Positions 1 through 13,294 are shown, numbered from the stretch's first letter. The stretch is 64,000 nt of DNA from Sphagnum compactum (GCA_965153455.1 OZ234496.1:18034304-18098303); one strand, 5' to 3'. Numbers and translations are program-made. Notes: generated from the sequence alone by a model not told the origin.

Positions 1-1596
1 GATCAACACTGATTGAATGGTCTGTAATGCCATACAACCCACGCCAATTGGCCCTTACAGACCGCGATCAACACTGATTAAACGGTCTGTAATGCCATAC
101 AGCCGGTCAAGAGGTGTACATCGACGATAAATAAAAAACATGCCACACTCTGTGGAAAAGGACACTAAAGCGGAGAGTTAGATGATCAAGTAAACCCGAC
201 CTTCTCTCAGAAACACAAGGTTGACAGATACAGAGGGAAATCATACAAACAGTGAGAAATTTAAGATGACGAGTTCATGAGGTTTTATTTTTTAAGAGTC
301 AAAGGTGAACACCTCCTGAATGCTAATTGGCCCATATAGACCGCAATCAACACTGATCGAATGGTCTGTAATGCCATACAGCCCACGCCAATTGGCCCTT
401 ACAGACCGCGATCAACACTGATTAAACGGTCTGTAATGCCATACAGCCGGTCAAGAGGTGTACATCGACGATAAATAAAAAACATGCCACACTCTGTGGA
501 AAAGGACACTAAAGCGGAGAGTTAGATGATCAAGTAAACCCGACCTTCTCTCAGAAACACAAGGTTGACAGATACAGAGGGAAATCATACAAACAGTGAG
601 AAATTTAAGATGACGGATTCATGAGGTTTTATTTTTTAAGAGTCAAAGGTGAACACCTCCTGAATGCTAATTGGCCCATATAGACCGCAATCAACACTGA
701 TCGAATGGTCTGTAATGCCATACAGCCCACGCCAATTGGCCCTTACAGACCGCGATCAACACTGATTAAACGGTCTGTAATGCCATACAGCCGGTCAAGA
801 GGTGTACATCGACGGTAACTAAAAAACATGCCACACTCTGTGGAAAAGGACACTAAAGCGGAGAGTTAGATGATCAAGCAAACCCGACCTTCTCTCAGAA
901 ACACAAGGTTGACAAATACAGAGGGAAATCATACAAACGGTGAGAAATTTAAGATGACAGGTTCATGAGGTTCCATTTTTTGAGAATCGAAGGTGAACAC
1001 CTCCTGAACGCTAATTGGCCCGTATAGACCGGGAACGGTCTGCAATGCCATACAGCCCACGCCAATTGGCCCGTACAGACCGTGATCATCACTGATCGAG
1101 CGGTCTGTAATGCCATACAGCCGGTCAGGAGGTGTGCATCCGTGATAAATAAAAAACATGCCACACTTTGCAGAAAAGGACACACTAAAAAGGGGAGAGT
1201 TGGATGATCAAGCAAACACGACCTTCCCTCAAGAACACAGGGTTGACAAATACGGAGGGGAACCATACAAACGGTGAGAAATTTAAGGTGACGGGTTCAT
1301 GAGGTTCCATTTTTTAAGAATCGAAGGTGAACACCTCCTGAACGCTAATTGGCCCGTACAGACCGCGAACGGTCTGCAATGCCATATAGTCGACGCCAAT
1401 TGGCCCGTACAGACCGCGATCATCACTGATCGAGCGGTCTGTAATGCCATATAGCCAGTCAGGAGGTGTGCATCCGCGATAAATAAAAAACATGCCACAC
1501 TTTGCAGAAAAGGACACACTAAAAAGGGGAGAGTTGGATGATCAAGCAAACCCGACCTTCCCTCAGGAACACGGGGTTGACAAATACGGAGGTCAC
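1..1596. repeat. Tandem array of 330-344 bp units
   Basis: The landmark GATCA(A/T)CACTGAT recurs at about 66, 410, 754, 1084 and 1418, giving spacings of 344, 344, 330 and 334 bp. Each unit holds a shorter internal repeat around GGTCTGTAATGCCATACAGC, seen two or three times per unit, and a stretch with CATGCCACACT. The first units are nearly identical and the later two are more diverged and share their own variants. The array runs off the left edge and stops near 1596. Long open frames on the minus strand follow the repeat period and are not treated as genes. Confidence 0.93.
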
Positions 1597-1729
1597 ATAC
1601 CAGGCACTGCCGGAGAAGCTCTGGGATCATCAAATGCCCAACCCTACTTCTCCTCACGGGTTCGAATGGGTCCTTGGACAACAGAGGAGGAAGAAGAAGA
1701 GCAGGCCAGATTCATTCTTATAATAATAC
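1597..1729 (+). CDS. Possible terminal coding exon, unknown
   Basis: Just after the tandem array an AG (ATACCAG at about 1596) is followed by an open frame of about 43 codons ending in tandem TAA TAA. The peptide begins ALPEKLWDHQMPNP and ends QQRRKKKSRPDSFL, which looks like a basic C-terminal tail. I do not recognise the family. No upstream exon is visible because the array lies there. It could be the 3' end of a gene interrupted by the array, or a chance open frame. Confidence 0.25.
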
Positions 1730-2189
1730 TTCACTGTAGTTTCATCTCGGTCTCTGTTTTCACATAATCCTGGTGAGGCCACCTTCACCAGTGTCGCCAG
1801 AGACTTTCAACAAAGTTATAGGTAGTAATGAAGAATCCCGAAAAGAGGGAGGGCAGAAACAACTCACATTTCCCCTAAAACCTCAAGCTCATCTTGATAT
1901 CTTGCCGGCTGCTGTCCTCCCTCGACTACCAGCCAGTTCAACTATTTGAAACAAGCTAATAAAGCCAGCACATCTACTTTCGTCAACTGCTAAATTTGAA
2001 CTTGAGCAATCAATGTTCTACAGGTCAAGATGCCTTACAAATGCATTTCTCCAATGCAATCACAAGTGGGAAGCATTGCTCACGTACACCCTCGACACTA
2101 TGCAGACTTCTCTCAGCTCCACAAGCATATGGTAACAGCTGACAGGAAACTCAAAAGAAATCAAACAGCTAGATGGGAATGTTGTACCA

Positions 2190-3511
2190 TCCTACGTGTC
2201 TCTCAAGTAGAGCATCTCCTCATGTATTGACCCCACAGCCTCCTCCAACTGCCTGGGCTGAAGCTCCATTCCTTGCACTCAAATTGAAAGCCCAAAAGCA
2301 AATTACCTTGAGCTGACATGATTAAGGAGCAAATGACACCCTCGCTTGCTCGTTTTGACTTTTCTAGCAGAACAGGCACTTGGACAATGAAAACTGCCAT
2401 GCAAACAAAGAAGAGAACACTAGAATGATACTATTGATTTGAAAAGAAAAACTTGCACGGCTATAATTACAGGCCACACATCCAGCTTCTCTTTCTTGGC
2501 GATGGATACCCAATCTTTTGCCCCAACACCTGTCTTCTAGTCAAGTGCAAGATTGAGATGGACATTCGGGTGTGCACTCTGCAACCAGAAGCAGGCCACA
2601 TACTTTCCTGACTCCTTCGATGTGAATGTAAACTGTCCTGAATGCACATTCTCCAGAGGATGCAACTGCTTTCCGCGTGGTGATGTCACCTGCAATACTA
2701 AATCCAATTCGGCCATGCAGCCCAAGATTGGCCAGTATCTAGAAAAGGTTGCCACTATAATGACCATGCTAACACCTACCATCAGACAATATCAGCTCAA
2801 AACTAAAGAATCCAGGACAGATCTCTTAGGTTAGTAAGTCTGTTCCGAAGGAAGACAATCCGATCATTGATCCTTCAGCAAGGTCTTTAGTTCCAGTGAA
2901 ACGAAGCTGACGTTTCCAAGCTCTGTCTGAAGAACAAACCATGACACACAATACACAGAATGCGGACTCAATCGATCCATACAACTTTGAGATTCACAAG
3001 GCTCAGGTCCAGTGGCTACAAAAAATACCATCCGCGTCCCTCCAAGAGCCAGCGAGAGTAAGAACGACCTTCCCAGGGTCTCACAAATCCTGCTAAAACT
3101 GGTAAATAAATAATTGCAGGAGCTCAAGTGGCAATGACCGCCTCGATCGCAGCACCGACCACAACACCGATCGCTCTCATTTACAAGGGGGAAAAAAAGA
3201 AGCCACAACATAAACACATAGACAGAGACCCGAAAAAAAAGACGGAAAACAAGCAATGCGAGAGAGACAGAGAGAATGCGAACCTTAGCGGTTGCACTAA
3301 GGCCTAAACCTGGGAAGTGGAGACGACCTTGTAATCACCGACGACGAGAACATCACTTAGAATCTCCTCCGCAATGCAATGCACTTGGTGGTCCTGCCAG
3401 TCACCTCCAACTGCAATCCTTCCACTACAGGCCAGGCTTGCACAGCAGCAGCAACAGCAAAAGCAACAGCAGGAGGAGTGGACTTGCAGACAACAAGAGC
3501 TTGGCATCCAT
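2190..3511 (-). pseudogene. p24 (EMP24/GOLD) cargo receptor pseudogene
   Basis: Minus-strand pieces match p24 family proteins, which cycle between ER and Golgi in COPI/COPII vesicles. From 3511 the frame reads a Met plus a Leu-run signal peptide. A shifted frame then gives QAWPVVEGLQLEV followed by TTKCIA. A duplicated ATTGC shifts it again to EEILSDVLVVGDYKVV, up to a donor after 3310. A second exon (about 2690-2540) reads VTSPRGKQLHPLENVHSG and then YVACFW, the GOLD-domain core. A TAG stands where Trp is expected before KTGVGAKDW. A further piece near 2220-2260 reads SIHEEMLYLRD, the coiled-coil region, followed by TAG. The C-terminal membrane helix was not found. Two frameshifts and at least two stops make it a pseudogene. 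The kept intron shows it is not a retrocopy. Confidence 0.8.
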
Positions 3512-3880
3512 GACAGGATCTGGCGCGAGGAAGGACGCCGACAGCTGCTTTACCAATACGATCAGGTTGTACACTAAAAACTCCCTGAGCATCTACAACT
3601 AAATACAACATAATACTCCCGGAGATGAGAAGGCAAACCTTGAGGAAGCCTTGCAGCAGCACACGCCATGATCATAGATCGTCCACACTCACCGATGCGA
3701 TCCAAAAACCTAAAAAAACACTCATTCCTCTTGCTGCTCTTCTCTTTCTCTCTCTCTTTCTCTCTTTCGATGATACTTACTACATAGCTTCAAAAGGGGC
3801 TCTCGAAGGCGGCACCACGGGAACCAAAACGACTGTCATTAATCCAGTGCCATGAAGAGAGAGAGAGAGAGAGGGCGAGT

Positions 3881-3995
3881 GACCGAGCGTCCGAAGCGAG
3901 CTCCCTTTGTGAGCGAGCGACCGAGCGTCCGAGGCGAACTCCCTTTGCGAGCGAGCGACCGAGCGTCCGAGGCGAACTCCCTCTGCGAGCGAGCG
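3881..3995 (+). repeat. 38-bp tandem repeat, three copies
   Basis: The unit GACCGAGCGTCCGA(A/G)GCGA followed by (A/G)CTCCCT and TTGTGAGCGAGC-like sequence repeats three times with a 38 bp period. It is GC-rich in an AT-rich setting and lies next to a (GA)n run at about 3856-3872. Arg/Ser-rich open frames here are by-products of the repeat. Confidence 0.85.
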
Positions 3996-4146
3996 AGAAG
4001 GTAAGAAGCAAGAACGGCCATTTGCTGCCTGCCGGTAAAACTCACACACGCTGGTGGCAGGCAAGGCCACCTTCAGTTAAGCTAACGGACCTACTACTAT
4101 TCCAGTCCAATTAACTAGCTGCAAACGGAATCATGTACCTTTATGT

Positions 4147-4535
4147 GGCCACAGTGAACGAGCACCCACCAGCGCACCATCCACTGGATGCCCGTTATAT
4201 ACTCAGTTGTGGATGAACCTCAAATTGGGTTAACGTTTGGTTTCACCTCGGTAACCAATTGTGTAGGAAATAGCTCTCATACATAGGTAGGTAGGTAGGT
4301 AGGAAAATAGGTAATTACTAGTTGAGTAGATGGTTCATACATGGGAAAGGGCTGTTTTACTACCTACCTAATAACAACCTGCTTGTGGGTTGTTAGTAGG
4401 TAGGTAGAAAAAAAAAGGGCAACTGAGCTAACTACCATGGTTAGCTATGGAACTGGAGTCCAACAGAAAATTGTTTCTTGAACACTTATCATTCATCCGT
4501 CATGCTGCATTGGCAGTTGCTGGTTCACTGTGGCC
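4147..4535 (+). mobile_element. MITE family A, copy 1 (GGTAGG-containing)
   Basis: The ends are inverted: GGCCACAGTGAACGAGC at 4147 and GCTGGTTCACTGTGGCC ending at 4535, one mismatch in 17. Flanks read CTTTATGT on the left and, one base beyond the right end, CTTGATGT, a 7 of 8 match that could be a hAT-type target duplication. Inside are (GGTA)n around 4285-4305 and its complement (CTACCTACCTA) around 4360, so the middle can also fold back. Related copies are at about 26971, 34451 and, reversed, 52215. No coding capacity. Confidence 0.75.
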
Positions 4536-6960
4536 CCTTGATGTACCTTACTATCTTACTACTTACCCCCAGCGAAAGTTACTAAACGAGGTACTAACTG
4601 AACCAGGACTCTTGACGGGTGCCGGTTAGCAGGTGATGAGCAGAGGCGGGAAACTTGAAACCCGTTAACTTCCCCCGTCCGCGGCCACGCCCTCGCCCAT
4701 GCGGCCCATTTCTGGGCGCATTCAGCGATGGACCTGCTTTGTCCGACCGGCATGGCAACAAATTTGTCCCCATTTGGGCCCACCACACAGGAGCTGACAC
4801 GTCGTTATTTGGCCTCTCGAATTAGCCATTTGTAGCTGACCTTTTTAGTTGTACGTTCAATTTTATCGCCCAATGAGAACGCGCCAAGAAGTTGTGCGCC
4901 TCCAGATCGAGGAGTCCACCAGACTGGCACCAATGAGAAGGCGGCACCTGGGTTTGAACAAATGGGCTTTTTTTAGGTCGTTGGGTTTCTATCTCCCTTG
5001 CTGGATGTGTGTGAAAAGGGATTCAAATAGTTTCGCATTCAATTTGGGTAGGTAAGTGTGCCTTGGAATGGGCACGCAATTGACTCGACAGAAAAGTGCG
5101 GGGTATCCTGGGATTTCATGGCTTAGGGGAAAAAATCATTTTTAAGGGTGAGGGCCAATCCACCTGCGCCAAATCAGCAAAAAAGACCCCCCTTTGGCGC
5201 CATCTTAGATGGGAGGTTGCCCATTCGAAAGGTGTAAAAGGCTGAAAAATCAAAAGCCCGCAAAAAAGTAAACAAATACTTACGAGTTCGCACATAGGGA
5301 ACACTGAGATGATGAGGGCAAATTTTTTTGAACTGATGGACTGGGGTTAATTATGAACTGCCACATTAGTTAGTTTTATTGGCATCACTTTTGGCCATCT
5401 CCCATTATTTGGCCCTTTTTTGACCCCATTCATGAATAAATTGCCTTTGTTACACTTGCTAATTCTTGAGTAATGCCATTTTATGGTAAGTTAATGTGAA
5501 ACGTGTTAAATTTTGGCATCTAGCAACGTCTAGGGGCTTGGGGGTTGGCAATCAAGCCTTTGCTTTTCATCAAATCTGGGTAGTTGAGTTTCTACTGGGA
5601 TTTGAAAGCCCTTCCCCAAAACAAGGCATTTTTTTCGGGATTTTAACACACTGCCCTCAAAAAAGACTTTTTCATTTGAAAGATCAAAGTTGCTCCTTTC
5701 CACGACTGAAAGCTGCCCATGCAGAGCTCATCGAGCTCACATCTAGCAATTACCCATCTTCATGAATGACCTTGCATGGAATTTCTCCAGTGACTAACAA
5801 ATTCCGGGCAAGGCCATGGAGGAAATTGGGTCAATGCCATATGCAAGCCTCGGTCTGCATGAGCCTCAATAGCTTTCAGCTTTGGAGGGAGCAATCTTGA
5901 TGTCTTAGTCAAAACTTTGGGCAAGGAAGGAACAGATTCCAGGATTTTGGGCGCATTTAAAATATTTCATTGTGGATAGTTCCTGGTGTATTGGGGCAGA
6001 TCACTGGACGAAATGGATTTAGCACGTTGGGCTTGATGAATTGGAAAGAGTGGGAGGGAAATTATTTCTTAGAGCGCGCCCGGTGGTAATAATAGAATGG
6101 CACGTTCACCATATTTTGGATAAAGTGGTAAATTGTTGCAGTCCCTAAGTTGGATCCGCATTAATTTAGTTTATTTTTACCGTCGTTTGCAAAAGAAAAT
6201 CGAACAATATCTACCTGCCATCCATGGTTGTTCTAGGGTGTTCATCGGATAAAATTATGGTATCCTTACCACTATTTTACCCTTACCCTTGAGTGATGTT
6301 TGACATCAAACACCTCGCCCCCAAGTTTGTGGGACCCAAATCCTACACATCTTGTAATGCGAGGGCATCTTTTCTTTGAATGTCATATATACCCCTTACC
6401 CTGAGAGTACTTTTTTTTCCAATCATACAACCTCTTTACCCTGAGGGTATGAAAAATCATTATACCCTCCCAACACTCGAATCAACACTACGCCTTCAAT
6501 ATGCTGAAAGCCGATAGATGGAGGCTCAAACGGGGGCTGGCACTGGGCGAGCTCTCCCATGATTTGCCTTACACCACTATAATGCATGATCCCTCCCACT
6601 CGTGGCACTCACCATGTTTGTAAAGGTTAGGAACCCGTCCTTTGAGAAGGCCGTTTCAACCCAACTTTTGGATGTCTAAAATGTGGAAGAGGGAAAAATG
6701 TGCAAATGTTTTCAAACCGCACAAAAGTGAAGCAGTTTCTTTTGTCGTGGATACGAAAACAAAGACTCAACGATTTTGTTTTAAAAAATTAATAGGGACC
6801 ACTAGGTCTTCGAGGTCTATATTTAGAACGATCTGGGATCATGGGGCCCAGGACCCGGGTAAACCTAAACCACCCACACCCGACCGTTATTCAGAGTCTG
6901 GTTTTAAAACATTTCTATTTGAGTGGTCATGAAGAAGTCAAGTACCCGACCCAGACAAGA
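4536..6960. other. Non-coding stretch, no gene seen
   Basis: Short open frames here (for example 5496-5765 plus) match nothing I recognise and lack consistent splice signals. A small palindrome, TGATGT-TTG-ACATCA, lies near 6293. The line around 6400-6470 has repeated TACCCTGAG motifs. Confidence 0.5.
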
Positions 6961-6962
6961 TT

Positions 6963-7795
6963 TCCATTTTTTCAGAGCAGGAGTATTGTAGGACTCCTGC
7001 CCACCAAGGATGTTCATTACTTGATTAAACATGAAAAAAAATTTGTGCCATATAAAATTTACCTTTTTTTTTTCCTGGGCTTTAATGACCCAACACCCGC
7101 TGGTGCACCAACGACAAATCTTGTTTTAGGGTTTGAGGTGAACAAATTTTTCTCCCAGGGAAATTAAAAAATAGCTCAGAGAAAATGCATAAAACATACA
7201 TATTAAATTGAAAGTCTTTACCATCAAAGAGGTATTTAATATGGATTTGTATGGAACAACTTAAGCTATATTACAAAATTAATCAAGAATTATTTTTTAC
7301 AGTCTGCTTTATTGGACCCCTCAAATGTTTGGGATATACATGTGGATTTTTTACCCAAGGATTTTTTTTTGTCTGTTCATGTTTTGTGAATACATTTAAT
7401 AGGGTATAAATATTTAATGCTATGTAAGGACGTATTTTGTTTTAGGATCGTAATCATTTGCATTTTTTTAAAGCGAGAGTATTGTAGGACTCCCGCCCAC
7501 CAAGGATGTTCATTGCTTGATTAAACGAGAAAAAAAGTTCCCGCCATATAAAATTTCCCCTTTTCTTTCGTGGGCTTGAATGACCCAACACCCACCGGTG
7601 CACCAGCCACAAATCTCGTTTTAGGGTTCAGGGTGGACGAACTTTTCTCCTTGGGAAATTAAAAAATAGCTTGGAGGAAATGGATAAAATATACTTGTCA
7701 AATTGAAAATCTTTACCATCAAAGAGGTATTTAATATGAATTTGTATGGAACGACTTAAGCCGTATCACAAAATAAATCAAGAATTATTTTTTAC
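6963..7795 (+). repeat. Direct repeat pair, about 335 bp each
   Basis: Copy 1 (about 6963-7303) and copy 2 (about 7459-7795) align along their whole length with scattered substitutions, separated by about 155 bp of unrelated AT-rich sequence. Both start near GAGTATTGTAGGACTCC and end near AATCAAGAATTATTTTTTAC. The arrangement fits either a small TRIM-like element with two terminal repeats or a segmental duplication. I see no primer binding site or polypurine tract, so the class is open. Confidence 0.8.
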
Positions 7796-8187
7796 GACGA
7801 CCTACCAATAGCTAGGGTTGTTTTGCCCAAAGGATCATTATGGCAATGGCGTATGGCATATTTAAAGTATGTGATCGTGTCGAGTCGTGGTTAATTTTAA
7901 TTAGTAAATATCTTGGGACATTTTTGGTAAACTGTACTAAAGTTTCACACTTGCACAAAGTTTAATATATCACATATCCTTTTAATTTATAAGTATTAAT
8001 TGTAACAAAGCTTTGTTGAGATGGAGGATGAATTAAATGTTTCGCTGCCGTATGGTAACCGAAGAAAAAATAGGGTTATCTGGTGCCTGAAGATAATGCA
8101 TTTCGTTTCTGAGCAAAAAACTTGTTGGAGGGGTGCTCCTCAAACTCCTCTTATGCACTCCCTCTAACGTCTATCTCTACTTCTTCC

Positions 8188-8247
8188 CCACACACACACA
8201 CACACACACTCGCTCTCTCTCTCTCTTTCTCTCTCTCCTCTCTCTAA
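8188..8247 (+). repeat. (CA)n-(CT)n compound microsatellite
   Basis: A (CA) run of about 11 units passes directly into (CT)n with a few interruptions. Nearby 8380-8560 has several CTGCAG/CAGCAG triplets but no recognisable protein. Confidence 0.9.
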
Positions 8248-8769
8248 GGGCTGGCCCAATCTGCGAATTTGCGCCAGGACCGCGTCTATACTGGAAACTT
8301 TTTTTTCTAGGAAAGAAAAAACAGAAGACAAGCAAGAAGGTGGTGCATGTATTCTAGATCATATTCCACCGACCTCATGTGCTGTTGCACCCGGCAAGCA
8401 ACACTCCTGCATCCAGAAGAGCTGCTGTTGAAGGCATGAGGAGATTGCAGAAGAAGCTAGGCAGCGGCTGCAACAGCATAATATTACTGGAAGGCTTCCG
8501 GCAGCTGCAGCAGCACTATCTAGTTGCTGCAACGTCAATGATCTGGTTGAGAGAGATTGCTGAGAGAGGTAGGAGCTTTGGTTACAAGTCAAGTTGTTTT
8601 TTAGCTTTCACAGAAGAGAAAGACTGAGGACTAGAGGCACGGCTTGTTGCTGTTGTTGTTACGAACGTCCTACGCACGAGATAGAAAGATGCGAGCGAGT
8701 GAGCGGGCATGCTTGATGGAATACTATGCTCTCCGTCCCGTCATCCATCCAAACAGAACAAATATATAT

Positions 8770-9535
8770 TTTTAAAAGGAAAAAAACTAGAAAAAAATAA
8801 AAACAGAAAAACACTTTAACAATTAGAAACTTTTTGTAAACACTTAAACATGAAACAAAAAAGGGAAATACAGTAAAATAATCTTAAAAGAAAATTAAAA
8901 AATAGATGACAAAAAATAAGAAACAAAACAAAGAGCAAAAGAAAGAGAAAAAAAACCATACTTGAAAAAACAATGAGGTTTGTCTTCTTTTTCCAAACTT
9001 CAAACCTGCATCTAATCAAACAAAAAATTATTTTTATCATAAACATATTAGAAAAACTAGAATATTTTTTGGAAAAAAAATAGAAACTAAATAAATAAAT
9101 AAACACATAATTTTTAAAAAAAAATGAAGATAGACAAAATAAGAATAGAAAAAAATAAAACATGAAACAAACATAAACAAAAAAGTAAAACACAAAAACT
9201 ATAAAAAAGGAATGGAAACAAATGAACAAGGAAAGGGGAATACAGTAAAACCATTTTTTTTTAATTACAAAAAAGAAGAAACCAAATAAAGAGTAGGAAA
9301 TAAGAAAAAATAAAACTTATAATAATGAAAAAAAACCCTACTTGAAAAAGAATGAGGTGTGTCTTCTTTCTCCAAACTTCAAACTTGCATCAAATAAACA
9401 AAAATACAAAAGTGAAAAAGAAACACTTTATTTTTATTTTACAAAATAATAATAAAAACAGAAAACACATAAAAATATAAAATATAAAAGGAAAAAGTTT
9501 TTTTAAAAAACTAAAACATGAACCAAACATTGTTG
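8770..9535. repeat. A-rich duplicated tract
   Basis: This is an A-dominated stretch with two diverged copies about 380 bp apart. The landmark AATGAGGT(T/G)TGTCTTC, followed by CCAAACTTCAAAC, occurs at about 8971 and 9350, each time with similar A-rich surroundings. The 137-codon minus-strand frame here is Phe-rich poly-T translation and is not a gene. Confidence 0.7.
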
Positions 9536-10300
9536 AAATAACACACCTGTGCATTAGGCACGGGGTTCAAACTAGTAGAAGATAATATATATATAACGTG
9601 TTTTTGAGGTATATATGTATTGAGTGAAGTTGGGGTTCAGATAGAGCTTCTTATTCTGAGATATTCTTTGGGTAAGATGTATGGTGATGGTGTTGTTTGA
9701 AAGCGACATTTTGTTCTAAGACACTCTGACTTCTCTCACAATGGTGTTCTTTCTTTCTATCCACTTGTGCTTGTTATGGCTGAAACAGTGGAATCTGCCA
9801 CTTGCAAGTAACGTGTTTTTCAGGTATATATTTGATTGGCATTATGAATATACCACCACTTGTAACCCTTTCCAGGGTTTGCATATTGTCTGGTTATGGT
9901 TGTTAAGGGGGACAATAGCATGTATTTTCATGTTTGGTTTCTGATGTGTGCTTTATTCACATGTCTACCCATCAGGACTATCAGGGCTAACTTTGGAACC
10001 AACTCATGCATTACATGGACTATAAGGTGTATATGTGCCATGAGACCCTCACTTGTACTGGATAATTGTTGGAATAAAATAGATTATTTCCACATGTCAA
10101 ACCCACATATTGTAATCTTGAGGGGATTAATTGGACCTTCTTGTTGAATACATATACATTGTTTTGCTTCATCAAGTGATAAACTATTGTAAGTAAAATT
10201 GATATCTTCAATTGTCAATTGTCTTCTAAATGTTTATGGAGCAAACTATTAAAAGTTGGGGATAGATACACTATTTTAGGTGTGGCAAAATAAATTAAGT
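9536..10300. other. Non-coding stretch, no gene seen
   Basis: Only short unconvincing open frames. GTATATAT(G/T) motifs are common around 9580-9850. TGTTGGAATAAAAT near 10068 resembles an LTR start, but no partner was found. Confidence 0.4.
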
Positions 10301-10454
10301 TGTTTTTCACCTATATCCTAAACCTTATCAATGGGATTGTGTCATTTGTAGGTAGCCCTAATCCTAGACATGCCTACAAAAAATGTGTACCTAGCTTACC
10401 AAAAGACCATAGTTGGCATATTTTGGTTACACATGCAACTATGAGTATATGCAT

Positions 10455-10505
10455 ATCAAATATATACGATGATATATCAAATATATACGATGATATATCA
10501 CAAAA
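10455..10505 (+). repeat. 25-bp direct duplication
   Basis: The sequence ATATCAAATATATACGATG is present twice back to back, followed by ATATATCAC. It lies in the left part of the CACTA region, where AGTTGCA motifs also recur (10435-10660). Confidence 0.8.
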
Positions 10506-10863
10506 ATCATCCAAAGGTTGGGATGAAGGTGATCATAGTTGCACCATAGTTGCATACACACCCAGAAAGGGGGCAAAAATCCATTATAATTGCATAAAAA
10601 ACCAAAGATAGTAGCATGCGACCGGCATTTGCATCCCAGTTGCAAACATGGTGGTTGCATATGACAAAATTTCTAGTAGTGGAAGAATTATGACTCGCAA
10701 ATGGTTTTGAGATCCACTGTGTATCGCAAGAGCATGGCACTGTATTCTTATTTTGGAAGCAGGGTTTATATTCATTTGGAGTCACTTTGGAAGGCAAAAA
10801 AAAATATCTATATCAAAATTTCAAAATTTACAATGTAAAAGGGTTTGCAACCCTTGGGTATGT

Positions 10864-12720
10864 AACACACTAGCTGTCTATCTAAACTTCCTTCCCCTCT
10901 TGGATTTCTTCCTTGAATCTTTCTTCCTAGTGTTCTCTGGTGGAGGGGGAGGCTGCTCATCCTCCTCCCTCTCTTCATCGTCCCCCTGCCCCTCGTCATG
11001 GTCCTCGTCCTCCTCCCTATCCTCTTTATCTTTGCCCCCTGCAGAACCTGCATTTTGACTAGCAAATGAACTGGGTCCACTGTTAGTGGTAGCACTGGGA
11101 GCAGTGCTAGCGCCTCTCTCCTCCTCATCACTACTGCCCTAGGAGCTCTCACTCTCACCCTCAGATGCCTGCATTTCAACATGCAAAGCTTAGTCAACAC
11201 CATAAATGAAAATCTTGATTCAAATGAAAACAATCTCAACACAAACAGAAAATTGAATCCCAACCAAACCCACTCACCAATAGTGCATCAACATGTTCAA
11301 AAAGATGCTCCTTGCCATGCTCATGGCCCATTGTCATTTTTGCAGCTGTGATCTTCCTTTTGTACCTCTTGTACTATCCCCATAATACAACAGGTCAATA
11401 AAAACGCATAAAGAATCTATTCAAGTCTCCGACCACTTTTGCGAAGTGCAGACCTTCGCATACTGAAACTTGTGAAGCAGTTTGCGAAACAAATCCCATC
11501 GTATCTTTGCGAAACAAACGCCATTTGACCTATATTTGTGATGCAATTCGCATCGCAAAGGTATCGCAAACAGTCCTATTTAACTCCATAGAAACTCCAC
11601 TTTATTCGAATCTTTGCAGGAAAGAAATGGAGGAGAGGGAGGGTACTTACAAATGCTGCTTTGAGGCCGGGAATGCCACCTTGCCCTAGCATGTGGGTGG
11701 TGGGTGGAACGAGTTTCACTCGCTCTGCAGCCTTGAGGAACTTCAATGGTGGATCACCAACCTCGTCCACCACTGATTGGCATTCAGCAAGCTTCAGCTC
11801 CAGTGCCTTCAGGTCACGGTCAGACCTCCCAAACTCTCTTGCCTTCGAAGCCTTGGCTAGCTGCTCTGTGATCTCCTTCAGCTGCCTTGCTGTTTTCAGC
11901 TGCACCTCAGATTGGTAGAAGGCATTCCTGATGTCTTCTGAGAACTGAAGCGGCCTCTCCAAGTTCCTATACACATTCAGGTCTCTCAGGTGAGCACGAA
12001 TCTTCATCCTATCATGGTATCTTGCTTAAGACATTGAATTGGAAATCTTGTCTGCAATCCACTGTGAATCAAGCTCTCCTCCATTTCGAAATGCTCCCTT
12101 GACCTGATTTATCACTCTCTTCTGCTCTGCCTTTGAGAGAGTGCCCCACTCAACTCCTCGTGCAAAGTTGGTGGAGACAATGTGCCTAATGGTGCTCTTG
12201 GCCCCAGTGTATGCCAGCTCGGTTGGAATTCCCTCCTTTGCCAATGTTATCAGAGGGAGCTTCTTCCTTTCCTCCTCCTTCTTCTTTAGGTCGAGCTTCT
12301 CCTTTCTGATGGCATCCCTCTCATCCTTCCTCCTTTTCTTCTCGAAAGTTCTACGTGAGAGAGCTCCTGTTGTTGCTCCCTCATCTCTCTTTCTCTTCTT
12401 CTCTACTGCCTTGGCTTCTACAGCCTTCCTTGCCTCTCCTCTCTTTGTGCTTCCCCAGCAGTCAGCCCTGCTTGCAATGCTTGACCTAAGATGGCTGTCA
12501 AGGATGCCAGCCCTTCAGGTGTCCTAGTATCGATTGCAAACAGCTCTGAAGCTCTCAAGTGATCATCAACCATCTTCCTCAACCTTTCCTCATTGTTGTC
12601 ACCTCCTCTAGACCCAGAACCCCCTCCACCAGTCCCAGCCATTGCAATCCGCAACCTCCTCTCTGCCCAAGCTTTCCTTTGACACTTCTTGAGTAATGCC
12701 GAGAATGAATTCAAATTCAC
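10864..12720 (-). pseudogene. CACTA accessory (TNP1-type) gene, decayed
   Basis: Read on the minus strand, pieces join from 12720 to 10864. The first part has a Gly-rich run and then LRKMVDDHLRASELFAIDT. A frameshift near 12440 leads into a long Lys/Arg/Glu-rich region, probably coiled coil. ITLAKEGIPTELAYTGAK follows and reaches NSMS, where an in-frame TAA near 12030 interrupts. The same frame goes on with MKIRAHLRDLNVYRNLERPL and a helical stretch. A last acidic exon (about 11170-10864) is Ser/Glu/Asp-rich, holds a TAG and ends in basic residues KSKRGRKFR. No domain is recognised. Position and charge suggest the DNA-binding accessory protein of the element, which is an inference. Confidence 0.5.
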
Positions 12721-12805
12721 TCGCCGTCCTACTCTAGTCTAGACCCCCAGAAAGATTACACTACACCTTCAAGGGATTCCGTTCCAGCTTAAGGACTTTC
12801 GGCAA

Positions 12806-12965
12806 TTCAAGTCTTGCGATGTAATCCGCATCGTAACTTGCGATATGCTATTTATCGCAAAGGAGTTTGGGTTTCAAAAATGACTAACGGACGCATTTCC
12901 GAAGGCCGTGCAATGCTGTTAGTTTCGCAAAGTTAGAGAGTTGCGAAGTCTGGGGCTTCGCTAAT
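12806..12965. promoter_or_regulatory. GCGA/TCGC motif cluster between divergent genes
   Basis: TTGCGATG, TCGTAACTTGCGAT, ATCGCAAAGG, TTTCGCAAAG and GTTGCGAAG occur in about 160 bp between the two divergently oriented transposon genes. Similar motifs fill 18384-18856 and 11430-11560. In CACTA elements such short repeats bind the accessory protein; applying that here is an inference. Confidence 0.55.
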
Positions 12966-13294
12966 GTAGGAGGAAGTTAAAGGGTTTAGGGCTTTGGTTT
13001 AAATAACGTATGCAGATGCCAAGAGGGATGCAATGGTGGGGGTTCACAATGGGTTTGCAAAGTTTTAATTTATTCAGGTTTTAACATTTTGTTGTTTTTT
13101 TTACATATGCCAAAGGGTTTCGGGCAACCAGTCCTATAGGCATTGTTGAGCCCACATTGGATGCAGGTATGCATTTCTTTTTGGTTTAAGTAGTCTCAAT
13201 TTAAGAGTAATCAAGGGTTTATATTGTTGTATCACATGATTTTTGAAAGTCTAATCTGGTCTTTGCCTTACATTTGTGCCTTATTAATGTGACA